A DNA stretch of 63,885 bases from Planctomycetota bacterium (GTDB taxonomy: Bacteria; Planctomycetota; UBA1135; GCA-002686595): the NCBI GenBank assembly GCA_012959525.1, contig DUDB01000075.1, forward strand, positions 1 through 63,885, given 5' to 3'. Below are positions 7,277-15,885 of the stretch, one piece after another. Below the pieces are notes generated by a model. It saw nothing but the letters and a program-made list of their open reading frames with translations, was not told the DNA's origin and made no database searches. Within the stretch, counting starts at the first letter, position 1; each line of letters opens with the position of its first letter. A program made the position numbers and the translations under genes.

Positions 7277-8107
7277 GAGGAACCTGCCCCAGTGACCATT
7301 TCCGAGAAGATTGCAACTGTAAGCGAGCGCCTGACTCCGACGGAGCGCCGGATTGCTGAGGCCGTCCTCGCCGACCCGACCCTGCTCGCCTTCGGTACTG
7401 TCGCCCACCTGGCGGCCCTGGTCGAGACCAGCCACCCGACCATCGTGCGCTTTGCGACGAAGCTCGGGTTCGAGGGGTACTCGGATCTGCAAGAGCACGT
7501 ACGCGCCGGCTTCACCCAGCAACTTCTGCGGCCCAGCCAACGAATCCGCCACCAACAGTCTTCATCCGCAATGGTCGCCCTGGAGGGTGCCTTGTCCTCC
7601 GTAGTGCAAGCCGTGGACGATGGTCAGTTGGCCGCACTCGCCAAGCCCATTCGCAAAGCGCGGCGGGTGTGGATTCTCTCGGGCGAGACCTCCCGCGCCG
7701 GAGCATTGGCTCTGCACAGCGGTCTGGCCATGATCCGCCCGGGGATCCGGTTGATCGACGAGCACTCCAGCGGCGGCGACTTGAGCAGCGCCTCCCCACG
7801 CGACGCAGCCGTCGTGATCGACTTTGCCCGCTACCGCAACCACTGCGTCTCAATGGCCAAGGCCCTGGCGGAGAACGGCGTGCCCATCGTCGCCATTACC
7901 GACAGTCCCTTCTCGCCCCTGGCCGCCTTGACCGATACCTGGTGCGAGCTCACCGTTCCAGCCGTCGGTCCATTCGACAGTTCGGTTCCAGCCGTAGCAC
8001 TGGCCGAGCTTCTGGTGGCGGAGGTAGCCGCCTCCTTGCGAGACAAGGCACGGGACCACATCGATCGCACCGAGGCCTTATGGAAGGCGACGGGCACTTT
8101 CCTCTAG
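7271..8107 (+). CDS. RpiR/MurR-family transcriptional regulator (HTH + SIS)
   Basis: A 278-residue protein with the two-domain layout of the family. An N-terminal winged HTH (about 8-80, with LTPTERRIAEAVLADP and TSHPTIVRFATKLGFEGYSDL) is followed by a SIS sugar-isomerase fold (about 115-260, with VWILSGETSRAGALALHSGL and VVIDFARYRNHCVSMAKALAENG). SIS domains of this family usually bind phosphosugars, but some members control amino-acid catabolism. It is divergent from the aminomutase operon and probably controls it. A GTG at 7292 preceded by GAGG is an alternative start that would move the possible operator out of the coding region. Confidence 0.88.
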   Translation: MYEEPAPVTISEKIATVSERLTPTERRIAEAVLADPTLLAFGTVAHLAALVETSHPTIVRFATKLGFEGYSDLQEHVRAGFTQQLLRPSQRIRHQQSSSAMVALEGALSSVVQAVDDGQLAALAKPIRKARRVWILSGETSRAGALALHSGLAMIRPGIRLIDEHSSGGDLSSASPRDAAVVIDFARYRNHCVSMAKALAENGVPIVAITDSPFSPLAALTDTWCELTVPAVGPFDSSVPAVALAELLVAEVAASLRDKARDHIDRTEALWKATGTFL

Positions 8108-8174
8108 GGCAATGCGTGCCTGGAGAACTCGAGGCCCACGTGCGCGCGCAACCGGGTACCCTGATGGTGAACCC

Positions 8175-10133
8175 ATGCGCCTCTTCCTCGTCCTACTGAC
8201 CGTAGTCTTGGCCCCGCTGGCCCATGGCCAGCGTGTCCAGTACAGCGCTTCGCCTCGGCTGTTTCCGGTGTGGACCAACGACGGGGGGGACAAGGTCATC
8301 CAATCCGATCTGCGGGCCAGCCTCGATGCGTCGAGCGTTGTGAACTCGACCTGGGACGGAGAGCGCATCCGCCTCTTCGGTGCCCGCAATGAGGTGGTCG
8401 GCTTCAACCTCGTCATCGAGGCGCCACTGTTGCCCCTGGAGAATGCCTCCGTGGAGTTCAATCGCCTGGACTCGGGGCTCGGTCACGTCATCCGGTCCGA
8501 TCCTGCCCCTGGACAAGGCCTGTTCGATTGGACCTCCAGACCCATCGAGCTGTTCTTCGTGCGCTACCTGACGATCAAGGGACTGAGCAAGCTCTCTTAC
8601 GGCACCTATGACGAACGCCACGTTCCCGAACGCATGCGCCGCCCTTGGACGGGTCTGGGGTACGGCACCGGAACGTGGTGGGATCGCCAAGATCACGATC
8701 AGGCCTATCCGGAGATCGCGGTTCCGATCGAACTCGTCCCCCACTTCGACGTCGCGCAGGGAACCAATCAGTCCGTTTGGGTCGACGTCTACATCCCCAA
8801 GGACGCCTTGCCCGCAACCTACACGGGTGTGATCCGGATTCGCACCGGTGGAGCCCTGCTGCACAGCATCCCCGTGGAGCTGAACGTCCGTGACTTTGAG
8901 TTGGCCGATGATCCGAGCTGCGAGACGATGGCCGTTCTGGGCTATGCGGACATCAACCTGCGCTACACCGGCCTTCCCTGGCCGAACTGTGGGACACCAC
9001 AGGAAATAACGTCCAAGCTCGTCAGGGATCGGCACTTCATGATGGCGCACCGCCATCGCATCTCGCTGGTCGACTCGGAGACATCGGGCTGCAACGTCTG
9101 GAAGAACGATGCCCCGCGGCCCGAGTGGCTGCCACGGCTGGATGGCAGCCTATTCACCGCGGCGACAGGGTACGAAGGGCCGGGAGAGGGAACCGGGAAC
9201 GGCGTCTATTCGATCGGGAACTACGGCTCCTGGTGGTGGAAGGGTCAGGGCCAGGCGGCCATGTGGGCCCGCACCGACGGATGGGTCAACTGGTTCGAGG
9301 CCAACTCGCCCGCAACCGAGCGCTTCTTGTACCTCATCGACGAATCAACCAACTACGCGCAGACTGAGCAATGGGCCGGGTGGATCGAGAACAACCCGGG
9401 GCCCGGCAACCGCCTCATGTCCATGGCGACGCAGGACCTGCCCACGACCCTGACCTCAACACCGTCCCTGGACGTTACGGCCAGCTGGATGCGTGTGGGG
9501 ATCACCTCGGTCTGGCACAACGCGGCGGCGACGATTGAGGCGGACCCGACCAAGCGCTTCTACCTCTACAACGGCCACCGGCCCGCAGGCGGATCGTTCT
9601 CAACGGAGGACGATGGTGTGGCCCTGCGCGTTCTCGCCTGGTCTCAGTTCAAGAAGAGCATCGACCGCTGGTTCTTCTGGGAGACGACCTACTACAACAA
9701 CTATCAGGGGGGGATGGGACAGACGAACGTCTTTGAATCCGCCCACACCTTCGGATCTCACAGTTCGTTCGACAACATCATCGGCGAGACCGGTTGGAAC
9801 TACTGCAACGGCGACGGCGTCCTCTTCTACCCGGGAACCGACACGGTCTATCCGAGCGTCTCCTATGGAGTCCTGGGCCCCATCGCCAGCCTACGGCTCA
9901 AGCACTGGCGTCGGGGAATCCAGGACTACGAGTACCTGAAGATGGCTCAGGCCAAGGACCCCGCCGCGGTGGCGACCCTGGTGGACTCCATGATCCCCAA
10001 GGTTCTCTGGGAGTATGGGGTGAACGACCCCAACGACCCGACCTGGGTGCGCACCGACATCAGCTGGTCCATCGACCCCGATCTGTGGGAGAACGCCAGG
10101 CTGCAACTGGCGCAGATCATCGAAGGGCCCTGA
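8175..10133 (+). CDS. Secreted DUF4091-domain protein
   Basis: A 652-residue protein whose start at MRLFLVLLTVVLAPLAHGQ gives a clean signal peptide. An upstream in-frame start adds 21 Arg-rich residues and is less likely. The N-terminal half is a beta-sandwich-like region rich in aromatic residues, and the C-terminal part holds the DUF4091 signature LRLKHWRRGIQDYEYLKMA (about 573-591). DUF4091 proteins look like glycoside-hydrolase relatives with a TIM-barrel core, but their activity is poorly known. The gene starts about 70 nt after the RpiR regulator and precedes two glycosyltransferases. The TACCCT hexamer at 8157-8162 resembles the -10-like elements seen before other genes here. A carbohydrate role is likely; the reaction is unknown. 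Confidence 0.8.
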   Translation: MRLFLVLLTVVLAPLAHGQRVQYSASPRLFPVWTNDGGDKVIQSDLRASLDASSVVNSTWDGERIRLFGARNEVVGFNLVIEAPLLPLENASVEFNRLDSGLGHVIRSDPAPGQGLFDWTSRPIELFFVRYLTIKGLSKLSYGTYDERHVPERMRRPWTGLGYGTGTWWDRQDHDQAYPEIAVPIELVPHFDVAQGTNQSVWVDVYIPKDALPATYTGVIRIRTGGALLHSIPVELNVRDFELADDPSCETMAVLGYADINLRYTGLPWPNCGTPQEITSKLVRDRHFMMAHRHRISLVDSETSGCNVWKNDAPRPEWLPRLDGSLFTAATGYEGPGEGTGNGVYSIGNYGSWWWKGQGQAAMWARTDGWVNWFEANSPATERFLYLIDESTNYAQTEQWAGWIENNPGPGNRLMSMATQDLPTTLTSTPSLDVTASWMRVGITSVWHNAAATIEADPTKRFYLYNGHRPAGGSFSTEDDGVALRVLAWSQFKKSIDRWFFWETTYYNNYQGGMGQTNVFESAHTFGSHSSFDNIIGETGWNYCNGDGVLFYPGTDTVYPSVSYGVLGPIASLRLKHWRRGIQDYEYLKMAQAKDPAAVATLVDSMIPKVLWEYGVNDPNDPTWVRTDISWSIDPDLWENARLQLAQIIEGP

Positions 10134-10183
10134 GCCCATCCTGAATTCGGTACGGTGTGCGCGCCTCGACGGGCTCTGCTTCC

Positions 10184-11230
10184 ATGCTGCGCATCGGCTT
10201 CGACTCCTCCCCCCTTCTGCCCGGCCATCCACCGGGGGTGCAGCGTGTCGTCCAGAGAAGCCTGGAAGCCCTGGAGCAGCGCGGCCGGGTTGAGGTCGTT
10301 CGACTGACTCCCGATGGCTCCGCAGGGCTGCGCAGCTGGAGGCAGGGCGAGCTGCCACGGGCCGTTCGAGGGATGGACCTCGTGGGTATCCACTCCTTCG
10401 TCTCGGCTTTCCCCTGGCGCGGACCCGGGCACCGGGTGCAGACACTGCACGAAGCTCCCTGGCGACACGGCGTGCATGAAAATGCCGATCTGCGACACCG
10501 CTTCTGGGCCTGGGCCGGCACGCGGCGGGCCTCTGCGGTCATCACCCCGAGCGCAGCGACCGCGAGGGACCTTGGTCTGACGAGCGGGCGCCTGGCGGGT
10601 CGCACGCACGTGATCCCCTGGGGTGTCGGCGAACCCTTCGGAGGCGAGGCTCCCCTGGACTCGATGGACGAAGTTCTACTGGGTAAGTACAACCTGCCCG
10701 ATCGCCCTCTGCTTCTCTGCCCCGGCGCTGTGCGAGCCAAGAAAAATCTGGCCGCGACTCTGGAAGGCCTCGCGCACTTGAAGCAAGCAGGCACCCTGCC
10801 CGTTCAGCTCGTCGTCACCGGTCCTGATACGCCCGACCTGCGCGCTAGCCTGGGCCTCGTGCAGCGACTGGGGCTAACTCGGCACGTGTCCACCCCTGGA
10901 GAGATCAGCGACGCGGACCTGGCTGGACTCATGCGCCTGTCCTGCGCCGTCGCGGTGCTCTCCGCGAGCGAGGGGTTTGGCCTGCCCGTCCTCGAGGCCA
11001 TGGCCTGTGGAACACCCGCCATCGTCCCCGCGGGAGGCGCCTTGGAGGAGGTCGGCGGGGCGCACGCCATCGTCGTGGACCCGACCGATCCGGTCAGCGT
11101 GGGCCAAGGCATCGTTCAGGCGTTAGACACCCGTGAGGGATTACGGACGAGTCTGACCGAACAAGCGTCACGATTCACGTGGGGAGCCACGGCCCAGGCC
11201 ATAGAGGAAGTCTGGGAAGGTCTCGCATGA
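10184..11230 (+). CDS. Family 4 glycosyltransferase (first of a pair)
   Basis: A 348-residue GT-B glycosyltransferase counted from MLRIGFDSSP. A GTG at 10157 would add nine residues. The N-terminal acceptor domain carries PPGVQRVVQRSLEAL. The C-terminal nucleotide-sugar domain shows LLLCPGAVRAKKNLAATLEGL and the EX7E-type motif in SASEGFGLPVLEAMACGTPAIVP. It overlaps the next glycosyltransferase by four bases (ATGA), so the two are probably made together and may act successively in building a surface glycan. No signal peptide or membrane segment is seen, so it should work on the cytoplasmic side. Donor and acceptor are unknown. Confidence 0.9.
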   Translation: MLRIGFDSSPLLPGHPPGVQRVVQRSLEALEQRGRVEVVRLTPDGSAGLRSWRQGELPRAVRGMDLVGIHSFVSAFPWRGPGHRVQTLHEAPWRHGVHENADLRHRFWAWAGTRRASAVITPSAATARDLGLTSGRLAGRTHVIPWGVGEPFGGEAPLDSMDEVLLGKYNLPDRPLLLCPGAVRAKKNLAATLEGLAHLKQAGTLPVQLVVTGPDTPDLRASLGLVQRLGLTRHVSTPGEISDADLAGLMRLSCAVAVLSASEGFGLPVLEAMACGTPAIVPAGGALEEVGGAHAIVVDPTDPVSVGQGIVQALDTREGLRTSLTEQASRFTWGATAQAIEEVWEGLA

Positions 11231-12315
11231 GCGCTACCCGGATCCTGGTCTCCGGCATCGTGCTCGACCAACCGATGGGAGGCGTCCGGCGCCACAACGC
11301 CGAGCTCCTGCCGCGCATCGCGAAGCTCCTCGAAGCCAAGGGCGGAGAGCTGGCCCTCTTGACTGGCCGCGGGGGGCTGGGCTTTGAACCTCCATCCAAT
11401 GTGCGCGTGATCCCATCCGACGTGCCCTCTTCTCCCTTGCTCGTACGAGCCGCGCGGGAGACCAAGGCTCTCGGTGCAGCCATAGCCCAAGCTGCCGAGG
11501 CTGGCCGGCCCTTCGACATGGTGCACGTGGCGCACCTGCCTGCCCCGCGTACCCTGCCCGTCCCCATGAGCCTGACGCTGCACGACCTGCGCAGCCTGGA
11601 CCTGGAGCACACGCCCTTCTCCCGGAGGCTGGTAGCCAAGGCCGTCGTGGGCCGCGCCCTGAATCGTGCGCAGCGAGTGTTCACCGTCTCCGAACACATG
11701 CGCACGCGGCTGGTCCGGGACTGGCCAGAGGTTGAACCCAAGCTCTTGGTGGCCCCCAACGGCGCCGACCACCTGCCCGTCCTGGAGCGCAACCAAGCAC
11801 CCGAAGCACCCTTGTTGCACGTGGGCCACGTCGAGCCGCGCAAGAACCTCGACCTCCTGCTGCGAGCCTTGGCCCTCGACACAACCTTGCCCGACCTGCT
11901 CTTGGTGGGGGCTCCCAAGCATGACGAGGACCAGCGCCTGCTCGCCCTTGCGCAGTCCCTGAAAATCTCTCACCGGATCCGTTTGGCCGGCCCATGCCCG
12001 GATGAGGATCTCCCCGCTCTGCTGGCCAGCGCCGCCGCCGTAGTCCTGCCCTCACACCTCGAGGGCTTCGGAATCGTCGCGCTGGAAGCCCAACGAGCCC
12101 GTGTGCCCCTGGCCATCTCGTCCGCTGGAGCCCTGGCCGAGACCGCGGCCGAGAGCGCTCGCGTCTTCCCACCCGACGACCCGCAAGCGTGTGCCCTAGC
12201 CATCCGCCAGGCCCTGCAGCAATCAGCGGCCGATCTCGAGCCCGCGGCAATCCGCGCCGAGGGTTACACCTGGGACGCGGCGGCTCGGATCTTCGTGTCG
12301 GGTTGGGCCACCTAG
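11227..12315 (+). CDS. Family 4 glycosyltransferase (second of a pair)
   Basis: A 362-residue GT-B glycosyltransferase starting at MSATRILVSG, four bases inside the end of the preceding glycosyltransferase. Recognisable parts are the acceptor-side DQPMGGVRRHNAELLPR, the interdomain LLHVGHVEPRKNLDLLLRAL, and LPSHLEGFGIVALEAQRARVPLAIS with the paired glutamates of the retaining GT4 site. It is similar in plan to its partner but not a close copy. Together they look like a small glycan-assembly unit inserted between a DUF4091 protein and an FHA protein. The sugar substrates cannot be assigned. Confidence 0.9.
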   Translation: MSATRILVSGIVLDQPMGGVRRHNAELLPRIAKLLEAKGGELALLTGRGGLGFEPPSNVRVIPSDVPSSPLLVRAARETKALGAAIAQAAEAGRPFDMVHVAHLPAPRTLPVPMSLTLHDLRSLDLEHTPFSRRLVAKAVVGRALNRAQRVFTVSEHMRTRLVRDWPEVEPKLLVAPNGADHLPVLERNQAPEAPLLHVGHVEPRKNLDLLLRALALDTTLPDLLLVGAPKHDEDQRLLALAQSLKISHRIRLAGPCPDEDLPALLASAAAVVLPSHLEGFGIVALEAQRARVPLAISSAGALAETAAESARVFPPDDPQACALAIRQALQQSAADLEPAAIRAEGYTWDAAARIFVSGWAT

Positions 12316-12327
12316 GCCGCAGCGAAC

Positions 12328-13149
12328 CTACTCGGAATCAGAGATCGTCCCGTCCGTCCGGCGCAAGCTTGCGGTCACCTGATAGGCGCCCCACATGAGT
12401 CCGCCAAGAACGGCGACAAGCAGGAGGTAGAGGAGCATCCGCACAAGGATGGACTGCTGACCGAGATCCGTAGAAAATAAACCGCTGCGGTTATCGACCT
12501 TGTGGTACTGCAACACCTTGCCGCCCGCCGCAGTGCGTCCGGCGGCGCCGGGTGCGGAGGCTCCCATGGCCTGAGCCCTACGAGCGGCGCCTGCTGCGGA
12601 GCTTCCCGTCTGAGCAGTAGACCTGGGTGGGGAGATCGGAGCGGGGGATGAACGCTGAAGAGGAGCGTCGGGCACCGGGACATTCGCGTTCCAGTCCCCT
12701 TCCAGTTCCAGCTCATCCCGCGAAGGAGGATCCGGCTGGGGCGCAGGAGCAGGAGCAGGAGCAGGCGCAGGAGCAGGAGCAGGCGCAGGCGCAGGCGCAG
12801 GCGTCGGGGGTGCTGCTGGAGCCGGTGTCGGATCGAGCATCGGTTCGGAATCGGCGGGCGTATCCAGCCTCAAGCGCAGCTCAACGTCCCCAAGCTTGAA
12901 CATCTCTCCGTCCATGAGCGTGCAGGGGCCGGTGAGGCGCTGCCCCTCCACTCGCGTCCCATTGCTCGACCCCAGATCGGACAGGACCCAGCGCCCACCC
13001 GAGTCCATTTCAAGGCGCGCGTGCAGGCGACTGACAGACTTCCCTCCAATGACCACATCCGCCTCCTTGCCCCGGCCCAGATTGCTGGAGCCGGTGAGAT
13101 CGTGGGTCTGACCGATGTGGTCGCCGGAGAGAATAAAGAGTCGTGCCAT
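12328..13149 (-). CDS. FHA-domain membrane protein with Pro-Ala linker
   Basis: A 273-residue protein counted from MARLFILSGDH; earlier in-frame codons would run into the divergent gene. Residues about 1-95 form an FHA domain, a phosphothreonine-binding module, with LGRGKEADVVIGGKSVSRLHARL and the DLGSSNGTRVEG turn. Then follows a low-complexity (Pro-Ala)n linker encoded by a hexanucleotide repeat, a disordered Ser/Ala/Pro region, and one C-terminal membrane helix (about 240-262, LLYLLLVAVLGGLMWGAY). The FHA domain would face the cytoplasm. The gene converges on the glycosyltransferase pair and is divergent from an ABC transporter operon, so a role in signalling at the membrane is plausible. 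Confidence 0.85.
   Translation of the reverse strand: MARLFILSGDHIGQTHDLTGSSNLGRGKEADVVIGGKSVSRLHARLEMDSGGRWVLSDLGSSNGTRVEGQRLTGPCTLMDGEMFKLGDVELRLRLDTPADSEPMLDPTPAPAAPPTPAPAPAPAPAPAPAPAPAPAPQPDPPSRDELELEGDWNANVPVPDAPLQRSSPAPISPPRSTAQTGSSAAGAARRAQAMGASAPGAAGRTAAGGKVLQYHKVDNRSGLFSTDLGQQSILVRMLLYLLLVAVLGGLMWGAYQVTASLRRTDGTISDSE
12743..12802. repeat. Hexanucleotide tandem repeat encoding (Pro-Ala)n
   Basis: About ten tandem copies of GCAGGA or GCAGGC lie inside the FHA-protein gene and encode its alternating Pro-Ala linker on the minus strand. The unit is a multiple of three, so copy-number slippage would lengthen or shorten the linker without a frameshift. Confidence 0.8.
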
Positions 13150-13203
13150 GGGGTCGCTCAAGTTGCTGCGATGATGCCCATGATACGGGCTGGGGCTCGC
13201 GGG

Positions 13204-13209
13204 TAGAAT
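13204..13209 (+). promoter_or_regulatory. -10-like hexamer (TAGAAT) before the ABC ATPase gene
   Basis: TAGAAT ends seven bases before the ATG at 13217. If used as a -10 element, the transcript would begin at or next to that second in-frame ATG, giving a leaderless mRNA for the ABC ATPase. No convincing -35 is visible. Confidence 0.3.
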
Positions 13210-14086
13210 GGACCCCATGCCCAGCCCTCCGCACACCATGCCCGGAGCACCGGCCCTCGAGCTCTCCGATCTGGTCTCCTGCTACCGCATCGGGCTGTTA
13301 CAGCGCAAGCGCGAGGTCCTGCACGGGGTCAACCTGACCTTGGAGCGCGGGAAGTGCTTGGGGCTGGTGGGGCCCAACGGATCAGGCAAGTCCACCCTGC
13401 TGCAGATCCTGGCCGGCGTGCAGCGCCCCGAGCGGGGCGTGGTGCGCGTCTTGGGGGAGGATCCCCGCAAGGCTCTCGCCCGGACCCGCCTCGCGTACCT
13501 GCCAGAGGACTCCCCTTTTCCCGCCGAGCTCTCGGCACTCGTGGCCCTGGATCTCTTGGGTGCCTTGGCTGGTCTCCCACGCAAGGAATTACGCTCACGC
13601 GCCGAACGCCTGTTAGAGCGAGTAGGTCTGGCCGACCAAAGGCTCGCGCCCCTGCGTACTTTCTCGCGCGGGATGATGCGCCGCTTCGGATTGGCACAAG
13701 CATTCCTGTCCGAACCTGAAGTCGTTCTGCTCGACGAGCCCACGGCGGGACTGGACGCTCCCGGCTTTGCCGTACTCGAGGACCTGATAAGCGAGGCCCG
13801 GAATCGTGGAGCAAGCCTGGTCCTGGCTTCGCATCTGCCCTCGGACCTGTTGCAGCACTGCGACGATCTGGCACTCCTGCTTAATGGACACCTGCGTGCC
13901 CACGGTCCAACGGACGAGCTCTTGGCCATCAAGGGCCGCGTGCAGTTGGAGCTCGAAGGCATGGGCCCCGCGCCCTTGCAGGAGCTCGAAGACTGGGTCC
14001 GCGAAGCGGGTGGCAAGGTGCGCTCCTCATTGCCCTCGGGTCGCTCCCTACTAGAGCTCTACGGGCAAACGGAAACTCATGCCTAG
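13208..14086 (+). CDS. ABC transporter ATP-binding protein
   Basis: A 292-residue ATPase with Walker A GPNGSGKST (55-63), a signature loop read as FSRGM instead of LSGGQ, and Walker B in EVVLLDEPTAGLD. The architecture matches ATPases of ABC-2-type exporters, with a C-terminal extension of about 60 residues that ends in an acidic/Gly-rich stretch. An in-frame ATG at 13217 is the start if the transcript is leaderless. It overlaps the following membrane protein by eight bases, so the two likely form the exporter. The substrate is unknown. A divergent FHA protein begins about 60 nt away. Confidence 0.9.
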   Translation: MDPMPSPPHTMPGAPALELSDLVSCYRIGLLQRKREVLHGVNLTLERGKCLGLVGPNGSGKSTLLQILAGVQRPERGVVRVLGEDPRKALARTRLAYLPEDSPFPAELSALVALDLLGALAGLPRKELRSRAERLLERVGLADQRLAPLRTFSRGMMRRFGLAQAFLSEPEVVLLDEPTAGLDAPGFAVLEDLISEARNRGASLVLASHLPSDLLQHCDDLALLLNGHLRAHGPTDELLAIKGRVQLELEGMGPAPLQELEDWVREAGGKVRSSLPSGRSLLELYGQTETHA

Positions 14087-15146
14087 CGTCGAAGGCAGAG
14101 GCCGCTACGGAGAGCTATTCCGCCTCTGGATGAAGCGCAGCCTCGCTCCGTCCTGGTCCCTGTCCCTGCTGGGCCTGCTGGCGCTCTTGAGTCTTGCGGA
14201 CTGGACACCGAGCGCACTGCAGGCCGGCGGGCTGACGACCCCCCGGCTGGCGCGCGGGCTTGAGCGTCAGGCCCTCTGGACCATCGCTTTGCTGCTTGTC
14301 AGCGGCTGGACGGCCTGGCACGGGGCGCGCGTCATGGGCCGCTGGCGTGATGGCGAGTGGAGCTGGATCTCGAGCAGGCCCGTCGCCGCTTTCCGAGTCT
14401 GGTTGGCCACCTGGGCCGGAGCCAGCGCAGGCCTTGGCCTGCTGCTTGTCGCGGTGGGCATGGTGGTAGAGGTCGGCGCAGGTCTCGGTGCTGAGACGGT
14501 AAGACTGGTTGCGACGCAGGAGGTGGATGACGCTCGCCTGGAGCCCGGACAGACGATGGAGGTCCACTGGCAGGGGGACACCCCCACGACCGGAACGGTG
14601 CGCGTCTTCTTGCGCTCATCCCCGGGCATGGATCCCACGACTGACGTGCGCGTGGAAGCCAGACGAGGGAAGAAGGTGGCCCACACCGAGGTACGATTGG
14701 ACGGGCGAAGGGGTGTGGAGGTCGAAGTGCCAACGCAATCCAACCGGCCCTTGATCGTGGTGATCACAGACACAGGGGGCGGCGCCCTGGCTCTGGACGG
14801 CAGCACGCCCATGGAATGGTGGCGCCCCGCCGGCTACGAGTGGTTCGGATCCTGCAGTGTGATCTGGCGCGCGTTCTTGGGCCTCTCTGCACTTCTGGGC
14901 TTGGCCATGGGACTGGGCGGACGGATGAGCGCCGCCAGCGCTGCGGGACTGTCCGCCTGCCTCCTACTGATGGCCACGACCGGGGACGTTGGCTACCGAC
15001 GACCTTGGATTCCACTCGCAGACCTGCCCGCAGTCCTGACCATCGTGGGCGAGGGACGACTTCCCATGTCGGGGCACCTCCTTCTGCCCCTGGTTGCCAT
15101 CGCCGTGGGCGCGAGTGCGTGGTGCCTCGCGGGGAGGGTGCGATGA
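14079..15146 (+). CDS. ABC-exporter membrane protein (hypothetical permease)
   Basis: A 355-residue integral membrane protein. Hydrophobic segments lie near 27-43 (LSLLGLLALLSLADW), 68-82, 110-128 (LATWAGASAGLGLLLVAVGMVV), 257-277, 285-302 and 330-350. A soluble loop of about 120 residues between the third and fourth segments is beta-rich and polar. The eight-base overlap with the ATPase gene and the membrane layout indicate the permease half of the transporter, although the sequence does not match a permease family I can name. It overlaps the next gene by four bases. The large loop probably faces the periplasm. Confidence 0.7.
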   Translation: MPSVEGRGRYGELFRLWMKRSLAPSWSLSLLGLLALLSLADWTPSALQAGGLTTPRLARGLERQALWTIALLLVSGWTAWHGARVMGRWRDGEWSWISSRPVAAFRVWLATWAGASAGLGLLLVAVGMVVEVGAGLGAETVRLVATQEVDDARLEPGQTMEVHWQGDTPTTGTVRVFLRSSPGMDPTTDVRVEARRGKKVAHTEVRLDGRRGVEVEVPTQSNRPLIVVITDTGGGALALDGSTPMEWWRPAGYEWFGSCSVIWRAFLGLSALLGLAMGLGGRMSAASAAGLSACLLLMATTGDVGYRRPWIPLADLPAVLTIVGEGRLPMSGHLLLPLVAIAVGASAWCLAGRVR

Positions 15147-15787
15147 GGCGCCGCGTGCTCGTGATTCTCGGTTGGGCCGTCGTGGCCCTGTGCTGCTGGC
15201 CCTGGCACGCAGCAAGTCGACAACCGGATAGGGGATCATCGTCCATGTCCAGTCCCGCCCACGGAACGAATCTGGTTCAGGGCCTGCTGGGACCTGTGGC
15301 AGGATTGGCGGCCAGCGCGGAGTGGGTGCGATTCGATTGGTACGTTCGAGAGGGTCGTTATGAGCGCGCCTACGCTGCCGCCGAACGCGCCCTGGCTCTC
15401 GAACCAAGTGCCACGCAAGGTTGGACCCACCTGGCATCACACATGGTCTTCGGTCGGGCCTCGCTCGAGAGCGAGCCCCAGCCCCTGTCCCGACTGCGCT
15501 GGATCCGTGCTGGCTTGGACCTGCTCAAGCAGGGCGAGCAACAGGCAGCTGTCCCTGCCGATCTCGCCTATTTGCGCGGCCTGGTCTTGGCATGGGTCGC
15601 AGACCTCGAGGCCCTTGGTGGCCCGGCTGCCCCGGGCTGGCCCGGTGGAACGGATGGTGCACGCCTGGCAGCCGCAGATGCGTTCCACACCGCAGGTGAA
15701 GCGGGGAATCTGGAGGGCTACCTGATGGAGGGCATCCTGAGGACAGGCAAACACCTTGAGCCCCCGGGCGATGATCGGGAAGATTAG
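15143..15787 (+). CDS. Membrane-anchored TPR-like protein (hypothetical)
   Basis: A 214-residue protein starting with a hydrophobic N-terminus (VLVILGWAVVALCCW) that would serve as signal or anchor. The body is alpha-helical, with one tetratricopeptide-like pair near residues 65-100 (YVREGRYERAYAAAERALALEPSATQGWTHLASHM). Its ATG overlaps the preceding permease stop (ATGA), so it belongs to the ABC-exporter operon and may be an accessory protein. No catalytic motif is visible. Confidence 0.65.
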   Translation: MRRRVLVILGWAVVALCCWPWHAASRQPDRGSSSMSSPAHGTNLVQGLLGPVAGLAASAEWVRFDWYVREGRYERAYAAAERALALEPSATQGWTHLASHMVFGRASLESEPQPLSRLRWIRAGLDLLKQGEQQAAVPADLAYLRGLVLAWVADLEALGGPAAPGWPGGTDGARLAAADAFHTAGEAGNLEGYLMEGILRTGKHLEPPGDDRED

Positions 15788-15873
15788 GGCCGACTGGCCG
15801 TAGCCCCTGGCAGGAGCGCCCGGGAAGGAGTCTTGGAATGGCCACGACCTTTCGCTTGCTGCGTCAGCGGTGG

Positions 15874-15879
15874 TAGCAT
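15874..15879 (+). promoter_or_regulatory. -10-like hexamer (TAGCAT) before the DedA gene
   Basis: TAGCAT ends six bases before the ATG at 15886, the distance expected if the A of ATG is the first transcribed base. No Shine-Dalgarno precedes this start. Confidence 0.35.
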
Positions 15880-15885
15880 CCGGCC

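Noticed and set aside
12743..12802. Short tandem repeats considered as CRISPR or mobile-element end
   Set aside because: The unit is six bases with no spacers and encodes an in-frame Pro-Ala linker of the FHA protein.
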